DNA of 8,789 bases from Burkholderiales bacterium UBA2647 (GCA_002359635.1 DENJ01000028.1:38860-47648), one strand, 5' to 3'; shown: positions 1 through 6,699, counted from the stretch's first letter. The notes: generated by a model not told the origin, from the sequence alone. Numbers and translations: made by a program.

Positions 1-75
1 CACCTGCCTGAGCAGGCTTTCTATATGGTTGGCGCCATCGAAGAGGCTTTTGAAAAAGCCAAGAAACTCCAGTAA
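1..75 (+). CDS. atpD: ATP synthase F1 beta subunit, C-terminal end (partial)
   Basis: The window opens inside this gene and shows its last 24 codons and a TAA stop. The visible residues include HLPEQAFYMVGAIEEA followed by a lysine-rich end. This is the characteristic C-terminus of the F1 beta subunit, the catalytic subunit that makes ATP at the cytoplasmic face of the membrane. The Walker motifs and catalytic residues lie outside the window. The stop is 36 bases before atpC on the same strand, which is the normal order at the end of a bacterial atp operon. The call rests on the conserved C-terminal helix and on the neighbouring atpC gene. Nothing unusual is visible. Confidence 0.93.
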   Translation, partial: HLPEQAFYMVGAIEEAFEKAKKLQ

Positions 76-100
76 GGCTTTGGGACCGTGCGGTAAGACA

Positions 101-105
101 AAGGG
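101..105 (+). promoter_or_regulatory. Ribosome binding site of atpC
   Basis: AAGGG lies six bases before ATG 112. This supports that ATG over the in-frame ATG at 121, for which the same motif would be 15 bases away. Confidence 0.6.
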
Positions 106-111
106 CTAAGA

Positions 112-531
112 ATGGCAACCATGCATGTCGATGTTGTAAGCGCTGAGGCCTCGATTTTTGAAGGTGAGGCTGAGTTCGTGGCCTTGCCCGGCGAGTCGGG
201 GGAGCTTGGTATTTTTCCGCGGCATGTGCCTCTGATCACGCGGATCAGACCTGGCGCGGTGCGGATCAAGATTCCCGGTCAAAGCCATGAGGAATTCATT
301 TTCGTCGCTGGCGGCATTCTCGACGTCCAACCCGATGCCGTGACGGTGCTGGCTGATACCGCGATTCGGGGTGCCGATCTTGATGAGGCGAAGGCTGAGG
401 CGGCGCGCAAGGCGGCCCAGGAAGCGATGACCAACCGCGGGTCCGAACTCGACTATGCCAAGGCGCAGGCCGAGCTTGCCTCCGCAGTAGCGCAGTTGGC
501 GGCGCTGAGACGTTTGCGTCGAAAGGCATAA
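112..531 (+). CDS. atpC: ATP synthase F1 epsilon subunit
   Basis: This encodes 139 residues, a normal length for the epsilon subunit of the F1Fo ATP synthase. The subunit belongs to the central rotor stalk and can inhibit ATP hydrolysis. Residues 1 to about 85 match the N-terminal beta-sandwich, with ALPGESGELGIFPRHVPLIT (24-43) as the family signature. Residues from about 88 onward are alanine-rich and charged and fit the two-helix C-terminal regulatory domain. The signature usually reads PGH where this protein has PRH (residues 36-38). ATG at 112 is preferred because AAGGG (101-105) lies six bases upstream and because MATMHVDVVSAE matches the usual N-terminus. ATG at 121 is possible but less well placed. 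The gene is probably cotranscribed with atpD upstream and perhaps with hemE, 31 bases downstream. Confidence 0.95.
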   Translation: MATMHVDVVSAEASIFEGEAEFVALPGESGELGIFPRHVPLITRIRPGAVRIKIPGQSHEEFIFVAGGILDVQPDAVTVLADTAIRGADLDEAKAEAARKAAQEAMTNRGSELDYAKAQAELASAVAQLAALRRLRRKA

Positions 532-562
532 CAAGCGGATAGACGAGCAGCGAGCCCAGACC

Positions 563-1657
563 TTGAACCAGGTCTTTTTACAAGCGCTATCGCGTCGAGC
601 TACGCCCTATACGCCGGTTTGGCTGATGCGTCAGGCAGGTCGCTACCTGCCAGAGTATAAAGCGACCCGAGCGCGCGCTGGCAGCTTTCTTGCGCTGGCC
701 AAAACGCCCGAGCTTGCCTGCGAAGTAACAATGCAGCCGCTTGACCGCTATCCGCTGCTCGACGCTGCGATTCTCTTTTCTGACATTCTCACGATTCCAG
801 ACGCGATGGGCCTTGGGCTTTACTTTGCCGAAGGCGAAGGGCCTCGCTTTGAACGTCGCATTGAAAGCGAGGCCGATGTCGCCGCCCTGGGGGTTCCTGA
901 TATGGAGGCCGACCTTGGCTATGTCATGGATGCGGTCCGCCTGATCCGGAAAACCCTCAACGGCCGGGTGCCGCTGATTGGATTTTCGGGTAGTCCCTGG
1001 ACACTGGCCTGCTATATGGTTGAGGGCGGCGGCAGCGATGATTTTCGCCGTGTGAAGACCCTGATGTACAAACGCCCTGATCTCATGCTCGAACTCTTGC
1101 GGCGAAACGCGCGAGCGGTCGCTGCCTATTTGAACGCACAGATCCAGGCTGGCGCGCAAGCGGTCATGATTTTTGACACCTGGGGCGGTGTGCTCGCGGA
1201 TGGTCTTTTTCAAAAGTTTTCACTCGCCTCGATGCGCTGGGTTCACGAGGCCTTGCTGCGGGAGAGGCAGGAAGCCGGGGAGTCGACGCCAGTGCCGAGT
1301 ATTGTGTTTACCAAGGGCGGTGGCTTGTGGCTGGAAGAAATCGCTGCCATCGGCTGCGATGCGCTTGGCGTGGACTGGACTGTCAATCTCGGTGCTGCCC
1401 GCGCCAGGGTTGGTAATCGTGTGGCCCTTCAGGGTAATCTCGATCCGATGGCACTCATGGCCGATCCGCTTCAGGTACAGGCGCAAGCCATAAGGGTCTT
1501 GGAAAGCTTTGGCGTTCCCCAAGAAGGCGTGGGACATGTGTTTAATCTTGGCCATGGCATCTCCCAATTCACGCCCCCGGAACATGTTACGGCGCTGTTG
1601 GAGGCTGTTCGCGGCTACAGCAGTAAGCAACGAGCGAGCGCGATCAGTTCAACCTAG
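563..1657 (+). CDS. hemE: Uroporphyrinogen decarboxylase
   Basis: This enzyme removes four carboxyl groups from uroporphyrinogen III to give coproporphyrinogen III in cytoplasmic haem synthesis. The 364-residue length is normal. PVWLMRQAGRYLPEY (18-32) is the first family signature and holds substrate-binding arginines. LFSDIL contains the conserved Asp74. GFSGSPWTLACYMVEG (140-155) is the second signature, with Tyr151. FNLGHGI (327-333) contains the conserved His331. The start is TTG at 563. The frame is open upstream to within atpC but contains no ATG or GTG after the atpC stop, and the next methionine (residue 22) lies inside the first signature. No strong ribosome binding site is visible, so initiation may be weak or coupled to atpC. 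The gene follows atpC by 31 bases. A haem gene directly after the ATP synthase operon is a recurring arrangement in Burkholderiales. Confidence 0.96.
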   Translation: MNQVFLQALSRRATPYTPVWLMRQAGRYLPEYKATRARAGSFLALAKTPELACEVTMQPLDRYPLLDAAILFSDILTIPDAMGLGLYFAEGEGPRFERRIESEADVAALGVPDMEADLGYVMDAVRLIRKTLNGRVPLIGFSGSPWTLACYMVEGGGSDDFRRVKTLMYKRPDLMLELLRRNARAVAAYLNAQIQAGAQAVMIFDTWGGVLADGLFQKFSLASMRWVHEALLRERQEAGESTPVPSIVFTKGGGLWLEEIAAIGCDALGVDWTVNLGAARARVGNRVALQGNLDPMALMADPLQVQAQAIRVLESFGVPQEGVGHVFNLGHGISQFTPPEHVTALLEAVRGYSSKQRASAISST

Positions 1658-1752
1658 CAAGAGCAAGTCAGGGCGCTTTATCGAGGCGCGGCAGGACGTA
1701 CGCGGCGCCATTAACACGGTATCGAAGCCTGCAGACGCGCGACGCCTTCGAC

Positions 1753-1761
1753 TTATGCACA
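1753..1761 (+). promoter_or_regulatory. DnaA box (TTATGCACA)
   Basis: TTATGCACA matches the DnaA-box consensus TTATNCACA exactly. It has the same orientation as the box at 1926-1934. It lies 184 bases before the priA ATG. The match is direct; binding is inferred. Confidence 0.5.
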
Positions 1762-1827
1762 GATGGCGTCAAACCCACTTAGCAGATTTCGCTCAATCCC
1801 TGATTCAAGAGTGTGCCGTAAATCGTT

Positions 1828-1857
1828 GTTACAGATTGCTTTTTATTGCTCTAGAAT
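1828..1857 (+). promoter_or_regulatory. Possible priA-rep promoter
   Basis: TAGAAT (1852-1857) differs from TATAAT at one base. GTTACA (1828-1833) matches TTGACA at four of six positions, with an 18-base spacer. Transcription would begin near 1864, giving a leader of roughly 70 bases that carries the palindrome and two DnaA-type boxes. The -35 is weak, so this is tentative. Confidence 0.3.
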
Positions 1858-1867
1858 GCATATTGCT
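1835..1867 (+). repeat. Three direct copies of ATTGCT
   Basis: ATTGCT occurs at 1835-1840, 1845-1850 and 1862-1867, with start-to-start distances of 10 and 17 bases. The copies flank the possible -10 element at 1852-1857. They may be protein-binding half-sites or chance in an AT-richer stretch. Confidence 0.4.
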
Positions 1868-1869
1868 GG

Positions 1870-1881
1870 TTGGATATCCAA
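1870..1881. promoter_or_regulatory. 12-bp perfect palindrome (possible operator)
   Basis: TTGGATATCCAA is fully self-complementary and lies just downstream of the expected start of the possible priA promoter, where a repressor site would act. I do not recognise it as the site of a specific regulator. Confidence 0.35.
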
Positions 1882-1913
1882 TTTGTCGCGACCGATGACG
1901 ATGGATGGCTAAT

Positions 1914-1922
1914 TTGTACACA
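1914..1922 (+). promoter_or_regulatory. Near-consensus DnaA box (TTGTACACA)
   Basis: TTGTACACA differs from TTATNCACA only at the third base, and G at that position is tolerated in DnaA boxes of some bacteria. It starts 12 bases before the perfect box at 1926, in the same orientation. Confidence 0.35.
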
Positions 1923-1925
1923 GAG

Positions 1926-1934
1926 TTATCCACA
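1926..1934 (+). promoter_or_regulatory. DnaA box (TTATCCACA) abutting the priA start
   Basis: TTATCCACA is a perfect, strong-type DnaA box. It ends two bases before the priA ATG, where a ribosome binding site would normally be. No clear Shine-Dalgarno sequence is visible there; CAGAG just upstream is the best candidate. Confidence 0.55.
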
Positions 1935-1936
1935 GC

Positions 1937-4015
1937 ATGAGTTCGGTCTTGCACGTGGCACTCGATTTGCCTATCGCTCCCTATTTTGATTATTTTCCGG
2001 GCCATTGGGCGCTTACGCCGGGACAATGGGTTTGGGTGCCTTGGGGTCAGCGGGTAAGGATTGGCTTGGTCATAGCCGTCGGCAAGCCAGCGCAATGGTC
2101 GCCTGATCGCATTCGAGAGGTGCTCGCGCCAGTTGAAGGGCTGGAGGCGATCGACGCCTGGAGTCTTTCCTTTTGGCAGCAGGTTGCTGACTACTATCAT
2201 TGCGCAATCGGGGAGCTTTTGGTGGCCTCGCTGCCCAAAGCCTTGCGAACTGTCCAAGCCACCTCAAAGCCTCTGGCGGGTCCTTGGGCTGCCGTCAACA
2301 AAGCTTGGCAACGCTGGCAGGCGTCGCGACCGGATAAACCCCCCGCGGTCTGGCATCGATCCCAGCTGAGAGCCCAGCAAGCCGAGGTGCTCGATTGCCT
2401 GATCGCGCAGCCTGAAGGCTTTGCGCCAAGCCTTTTGCATGGCATTACCGGCAGCGGGAAAACCCTGGTCTATTTGAGCTACATCAGGTCGCTGATCGAG
2501 AAGAATCCGAAAGCGCAGGTCTTGCTGCTCGTCCCCGAAATTGGCTTAACCCCGCAGTTGGCGCAAACCCTTGAATCGGCCCTGGCGCCGTCCACCATCG
2601 CGATCCTGCACAGCGGGCTTGCCGATAATCTGCGCGCTGCCGTGTGGCTGGCTGCAAGCCGTGGGGAGCTACGCTTGATTGTCGGCACACGGTCGGCGAT
2701 TTTCGTGCCGCTGCCCCATCTGGCCGCCATCATTGTCGACGAAGAACACGATCCTTCCTACAAGCAATGGGAGTCGGTGCGGTATCAGGCACGTGATCTT
2801 GCGGTGTGGCGGGCGCAAAGCATGCAAATCCCGGTGATCCTGGGCTCAGCGACGCCTTCCATGGAAAGCTGGCACGCGGCTGATCGCGGACGCTACCGTC
2901 GCTTGAGCTTGACCGAGCGTGCAAATTTGCTGCCACCACCCACGATTGAGCTTGTGGATATGCGGCAAATTCGCCAACCCTTGGCAGGGCTTGCCCCGAG
3001 AAGCCGTGAGTTGATTGCTTCGTTGCTGAGCGAACAAGCTCAGGTCTTGATCTTTCTCAATCGACGCGGCTTTGCACCGCTTTTGCAGTGTGCAGCATGT
3101 ACCTGGGTAAGCCCATGCGCTGCGTGCAGCGCTTATCAGGTCTTGCATCGCCAGGCGGGGCGCTTCCAGCTTATTTGTCATCATTGCGGCCAACGCGCCA
3201 AAGTACCGCGTTTTTGTCCGCAATGTGGCAACAGTGATTTGAGCGCACAGGGACGGGGTACCCAGAAGCTCGAAGAAGAGCTGCAGGCTATTTTTCCCCA
3301 GGCAAAGCTTGCCAGGCTCGATCGCGATGCCGGTCAAGGCAAGCACCTGGCGCAAACCCTGGCAGCGATTCATCGCGGGGATATCGACCTGGTTGTCGGT
3401 ACGCAAATGCTCGCCAAGGGCCACGACTGGGCCCGTTTACAGGCAGTGGTGGTGCTGGAAGCGGACAACGGACTCTTTGCAGCTGACTTTAGGGCGACTG
3501 AGCGTTTGTTTGCCAACCTGATGCAGGTCGCTGGGCGGCCGGGTCGCTCGCATACCGCGTTTACTCAGGCCCCTATCGTGTTGATCCAGACCGCGCACCC
3601 CGATCACCCGCTTTTTGCAGACGTTCGTGCGCATGATTTTCAGGCTCATGCGCTCAAAGTCCTCGATGAACGCAAGGCGCTTGGTTTGCCACCTTATCGA
3701 CACCATGTCTTGCTTCGGGTCCAGGCCAAGCAACAGCAGGTGATTTTCGAGTTTCTTGAGCAGGCCAAGCAATGGTTTGAGCGCTGGATTCGCAGCCAGG
3801 GCGCTCAGGTCGCGGCGGTCTTGCGCTGTTATGATCCAGTGCCCATGAATCTTGCGCGCGTGGATCATTGGCATCGCGCCCAATTGCTGCTCGAAGCGGG
3901 CGATCGCCCCCTGATGCATCGCTGCCTGAGCGATTTTCACGCAGACCAGGCCCAGCAACAAAACCTTGCTGCATCGCTTCATTGGTGCTTTGACGTCGAT
4001 CCGCAGGACATCTGA
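1937..4015 (+). CDS. priA: Primosomal protein N' (PriA replication-restart helicase)
   Basis: PriA is a 3'-to-5' superfamily 2 helicase that recognises stalled forks and D-loops and directs reloading of the replicative helicase. The 692 residues include an N-terminal DNA-binding domain (about 1-105), Walker A GITGSGKT (169-176), DEEH (268-271), and GSATPSMES (303-311). The full set of eight zinc-binding cysteines is present at 385, 388, 394, 397, 414, 417, 427 and 430. GTQMLAKGHD (488-497) and motif VI QVAGRPGR (530-537) follow; motif VI is usually QVAGRAGR, so Pro534 is unusual. ATG at 1937 gives MSSVLHVALDLPIAPYFDYF, the expected PriA N-terminus. rep starts three bases after the TGA stop, so the two genes are almost certainly translated from one message. 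DnaA boxes lie immediately upstream. Confidence 0.96.
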   Translation: MSSVLHVALDLPIAPYFDYFPGHWALTPGQWVWVPWGQRVRIGLVIAVGKPAQWSPDRIREVLAPVEGLEAIDAWSLSFWQQVADYYHCAIGELLVASLPKALRTVQATSKPLAGPWAAVNKAWQRWQASRPDKPPAVWHRSQLRAQQAEVLDCLIAQPEGFAPSLLHGITGSGKTLVYLSYIRSLIEKNPKAQVLLLVPEIGLTPQLAQTLESALAPSTIAILHSGLADNLRAAVWLAASRGELRLIVGTRSAIFVPLPHLAAIIVDEEHDPSYKQWESVRYQARDLAVWRAQSMQIPVILGSATPSMESWHAADRGRYRRLSLTERANLLPPPTIELVDMRQIRQPLAGLAPRSRELIASLLSEQAQVLIFLNRRGFAPLLQCAACTWVSPCAACSAYQVLHRQAGRFQLICHHCGQRAKVPRFCPQCGNSDLSAQGRGTQKLEEELQAIFPQAKLARLDRDAGQGKHLAQTLAAIHRGDIDLVVGTQMLAKGHDWARLQAVVVLEADNGLFAADFRATERLFANLMQVAGRPGRSHTAFTQAPIVLIQTAHPDHPLFADVRAHDFQAHALKVLDERKALGLPPYRHHVLLRVQAKQQQVIFEFLEQAKQWFERWIRSQGAQVAAVLRCYDPVPMNLARVDHWHRAQLLLEAGDRPLMHRCLSDFHADQAQQQNLAASLHWCFDVDPQDI

Positions 4016-4018
4016 GTT

Positions 4019-6124
4019 GTGCAAGACCCCGGACTGAACGCTGCCCAGCGCGAGGCGGTGCGCTACCTTGATGCGCCTTGCCTGGTGATTGCAGGTGCAG
4101 GCAGCGGCAAAACAAAGGTAATCACCGAGAAGATGCTGTACCTGATGGATGCCGGCCATTCGCCGGAGCGCATCACGGCCATTACCTTTACCAACAAGGC
4201 TGCTCAGGAAATGGCTCAGCGCTTGAGCGATCGCACGGCCAGACGTCGTGTTCAACGACAAGACAAGGCTCATGGGCCCGATGGCGCCGCTTCGGGCGTC
4301 GCCGTTCAGCAAGGAAGTAAGTTTCGCCGCAAGCCGCTGATCTGTACCTTCCATGCGCTTGGCCTGCAATTACTTCGCCAGGAGGGTGCAGCGATCGGTT
4401 TGAAGCCTCAATTCTCGATTCTTGATCAAGATGATGCCTTGCGATTGATTCAGGAAATGACCGCAAACCCGGACAGAAAACAGGCACGAAGTCTGGCCTG
4501 GCAGATTAGTCAGTGGAAAATGCTGGGTTGGAGTCCTGAAGCAGTCGCCCGGGAGGGCGCCGACCCGCAAGTGCTGGCCTTGTATCAGCGCTATCAGGCC
4601 GCGCTTGGCGCGTACCAAGCGGTTGACTTTGACGACTTGATCCGCCTTGCAAGCCTTGTGCTGGATGATCCGCATCGACGCAGTTATTGGCAATCACGCA
4701 TCGGTTATCTCCTGGTTGACGAGTATCAAGATACCAATCGCAGCCAGTACGACTTGATGAGAAAACTGCTTGCACCAGGCCAGGCGTTTACGGTTGTCGG
4801 GGATGATGATCAATCGATTTACGGCTGGCGAGGGGCCAGTCTGGATAACTTTCGATTGCTGGCAGGTGATTATCCGAGTCTGTCGGTGATCAAACTCGAG
4901 CAGAACTACCGATCCTCGCAACGGATCCTGCGGGCTGCCAATGGACTGATCGCGGCCAATCCTAAGCTTTACCCCAAAGCACTGTGGACCGACAAATCCG
5001 AAGGGGAGCCCTTGCAATGCATCATGCATCAGGATGAGTTTGCTGAGGCTGAATCGATTGTGCAAAGACTGATTGCGCACCGTTTCGAGCGCAAAACCCT
5101 TTGGGGCGCCTACGCAATGCTTTATCGCAGCAATCATCAGGCCAGGCTTTTCGAACAAATGCTGCGAAAAGAAGGTATTCCTTATCGACTGTCGGGCGGC
5201 CAGTCCTTTTTCGACCGCAGCGAAATCAGGGATTTGATGGCTTGGTTGCGCTTGCTGGTTAATGAGGACGATGACCCGGCCTTCATCCGGGCTGTAAGTA
5301 CCCCCAAAAGAGGAATTGGCGAGCAAAGCCTGTCGGTCCTGGGTCACTGGGCCAGCGAGCGGCGATGCTCGATGTTTGCTGCGATTTTCCTGCCAGGCCT
5401 GGCAGAGCGCTTGGGTGCACGGCCCTTGGCATTGCTACAGGCCTTCGCACAAACCATTCATCGATTTGCCTGGCGGGCCAGAAAGGAAACGGCCGAGCGC
5501 TTGCTGCCCGAATTACTGCAGGTGATGGACTATCAGGCGCATTTGCAGCAATTGCACGAGGAACGAGCCGCGCAGACACGCTGGCAATATGTGCTTGATT
5601 TTCAGGGCTGGGTGAGCGAGCGCGACCATGAGGAGGCGATGCCGCTTGCCGAGCGTATTCAAAGTCTCGCCTTGCTCAGCCAACTCGAACGCCGTGAGGA
5701 CCAGGAAGGTAGTCTTGCCCTGAGCACGATCCATGCTGCAAAGGGTTTGGAGTTCGACCATGTGGTCATTGTCGGTTGCGAAGAGGGTTTGCTGCCTCAT
5801 CTGGGGCCGGAGGAGGAGCAAGACGAGGTGTCAAGCGAGGCTGCGTCGCAACAGGATGCCGGTTTGCGACAAGTCGTCGAGGAACGTCGCCTGATGTATG
5901 TTGCGGTCACGCGGGCGAGAAAAAGCCTCACCCTCAGCTGGGCGCAGGCACGCAAAAAACAGCGTCAGTCATTAAAACAAACGCCATCTCGCTTTATCGA
6001 AGAAATGGGGCTCAATCCGCTTGGCGATGCTTTGGCAAAAACCGCATCAAAACACCAAGCGCTTGACCAAGTGGCGCAACTGCGCAAATTGCTGCTTAAA
6101 GACAAAGCCTCAGGCCCGCCCTAG
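4019..6124 (+). CDS. rep: ATP-dependent DNA helicase Rep (UvrD/Rep family)
   Basis: Rep is a superfamily 1A 3'-to-5' helicase that clears proteins from DNA ahead of the fork and takes part in restart. The 701 residues carry all core motifs: GAGSGKT (26-32), TFTNKAAQEM (56-65), DEYQD (234-238), GDDDQSIYGWRGA (261-273), NYRSS (296-300), STIHAAKGLEFD (569-580) and EERRLMYVAVTRAR (621-634). Several stretches, such as LLVDEYQDTN and IKLEQNYRSS, match Rep more closely than UvrD or PcrA. It is somewhat longer than E. coli Rep (673 residues). Two insertions appear by eye: a basic one near 72-106 between motifs Ia and Ib, and a mostly acidic one near 595-620 before motif VI. The start is GTG at 4019, three bases after the priA stop, giving MQDPGLNAAQREAV, a normal Rep N-terminus. 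No separate promoter is evident. Confidence 0.93.
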   Translation: MQDPGLNAAQREAVRYLDAPCLVIAGAGSGKTKVITEKMLYLMDAGHSPERITAITFTNKAAQEMAQRLSDRTARRRVQRQDKAHGPDGAASGVAVQQGSKFRRKPLICTFHALGLQLLRQEGAAIGLKPQFSILDQDDALRLIQEMTANPDRKQARSLAWQISQWKMLGWSPEAVAREGADPQVLALYQRYQAALGAYQAVDFDDLIRLASLVLDDPHRRSYWQSRIGYLLVDEYQDTNRSQYDLMRKLLAPGQAFTVVGDDDQSIYGWRGASLDNFRLLAGDYPSLSVIKLEQNYRSSQRILRAANGLIAANPKLYPKALWTDKSEGEPLQCIMHQDEFAEAESIVQRLIAHRFERKTLWGAYAMLYRSNHQARLFEQMLRKEGIPYRLSGGQSFFDRSEIRDLMAWLRLLVNEDDDPAFIRAVSTPKRGIGEQSLSVLGHWASERRCSMFAAIFLPGLAERLGARPLALLQAFAQTIHRFAWRARKETAERLLPELLQVMDYQAHLQQLHEERAAQTRWQYVLDFQGWVSERDHEEAMPLAERIQSLALLSQLERREDQEGSLALSTIHAAKGLEFDHVVIVGCEEGLLPHLGPEEEQDEVSSEAASQQDAGLRQVVEERRLMYVAVTRARKSLTLSWAQARKKQRQSLKQTPSRFIEEMGLNPLGDALAKTASKHQALDQVAQLRKLLLKDKASGPP

Positions 6125-6131
6125 CGAGCGT

Positions 6132-6162
6132 CCGATCGGTTTGTGGCGACGGTCTATTTTTT
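6132..6162 (+). terminator. Possible rho-independent terminator of priA-rep
   Basis: CCGaTCG (6132-6138) pairs with CGACGG (6147-6152) as a six-bp stem with one bulged A and an eight-base loop, followed by TCTATTTTTT. The T-run lies in the last codons of the convergent cytochrome gene. The stem is short, so the call is moderate. There is no T-run in the opposite direction. Confidence 0.4.
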
Positions 6163-6699
6163 CGCTTCTTCGGCAGGTTTGTTTTCTGTTGCTTCCTTGG
6201 TTGCGGCTTTCAACTCAGCGAACTTAGCCCCACTTGCATTCGCCAAATAAACCACAGCATGACCGATTTCCTGATCGTCGTACTCGCCGCCTGCCTGTGC
6301 GCCCATGGCGCCTTTACCTTTAAGCGCAGACTGCCATAAGGCTTCAAACCCGTTCTTGATACGAGGGGCCCACGCCGTTGCATCACCGAATTTCGGCGCA
6401 CCGGCGGCACCGCTGTCGTGACAGGCTGCGCACTGTGCTTTGTAGACCTTATCGCCACTGGCTGCGACCTTGTTGGCCAGATCCTTAATCTCGATTTTCG
6501 CAACCGGAGCAATCCTTGCCTCGATCAACTGTGGGTTGCTGGCGTCGGTCCCTGCCCCGGTCCTGGTAGTGCCTCCAACGTAGCTCACCAGCAAGGCGAT
6601 GATAAAAATCGGTACGATGAAGGCCAGAGCGACCACCGTGATAAGTTGTTTGGGCGTTTTGACAAGAGCACCGTGCTCTTCGCTGTGTGCATCGCTCAT
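6154..6699 (-). CDS. Membrane-anchored cytochrome c5-type protein
   Basis: This encodes a 181-residue monohaem class I cytochrome c. Residues 18-40 form one hydrophobic membrane segment after a short charged N-terminus, so the haem domain should lie in the periplasm tethered to the inner membrane. CAACH (90-94) is the haem-attachment site, with His94 as one axial ligand. Met132 in GKGAMGAQAGG fits the other ligand; this loop is typical of the cytochrome c5 family, which more often has MPAQ. YDDQEIGHAVVYLAN (140-154) is the usual C-terminal helix. A tail of about 22 residues rich in Ala, Lys and Glu follows. It is probably an electron carrier to a terminal oxidase or reductase; the partner cannot be told from here. 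The ATG at 6699 has only a weak upstream GGAA. The gene converges on rep (29-base gap) and diverges from tRNA-Arg. Confidence 0.88.
   Translation of the reverse strand: MSDAHSEEHGALVKTPKQLITVVALAFIVPIFIIALLVSYVGGTTRTGAGTDASNPQLIEARIAPVAKIEIKDLANKVAASGDKVYKAQCAACHDSGAAGAPKFGDATAWAPRIKNGFEALWQSALKGKGAMGAQAGGEYDDQEIGHAVVYLANASGAKFAELKAATKEATENKPAEEAKK
6664..6680 (-). repeat. Inverted repeat in the first codons of the cytochrome c gene
   Basis: AAGAGCAC (6664-6671) and GTGCTCTT (6673-6680) are perfect inverted arms around one central base. In the messenger this can fold as a seven-bp stem with a three-base loop, 19 bases into the coding sequence (codons 7-12). Confidence 0.55.

Larger units (their letters stand above)
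1658..1936. other. hemE-priA intergenic region
   Basis: These 279 bases contain no convincing gene. The left part (to about 1750) is GC-rich and includes an inverted pair TCGAAG/CTTCGA (1722-1727 and 1746-1751) with an 18-base loop. It has no T-tract, so I do not call it a terminator. The right part (about 1815-1925) is richer in A and T and holds a possible promoter, three ATTGCT repeats, a 12-bp palindrome and DnaA boxes, each listed separately. An open frame that runs out of hemE across this region shows no family resemblance. Confidence 0.7.

Noticed and set aside
587..1213. 208-codon minus-strand frame inside hemE
   Set aside because: It mirrors the hemE codons, has no family resemblance and lies wholly within a confident gene.
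1722..1751. Terminator after hemE
   Set aside because: The TCGAAG/CTTCGA stem is short, its loop is 18 bases and no T-run follows.
1509..1898. 129-codon plus-strand frame running from hemE into the gap
   Set aside because: Most of it overlaps hemE in another frame. It resembles no family and has no ribosome binding site.
1658..1936. Chromosomal replication origin
   Set aside because: DnaA boxes are present, but there is no clear 13-mer-type unwinding element, no large box cluster, and no dnaA, dnaN or rpmH neighbour. A regulatory or titration role is the safer reading.
3437..4369. 310-codon minus-strand frame across the priA-rep junction
   Set aside because: It is antisense to two strongly supported helicase genes and shows no recognisable motifs. 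Long antisense frames are common in GC-rich coding DNA.
4019..6124. UvrD or PcrA instead of Rep
   Set aside because: The core motifs are shared by all three, but the local wording around motifs II to IV and the SGGQSFFDRSEIRDLMAWLR stretch agree better with Rep.
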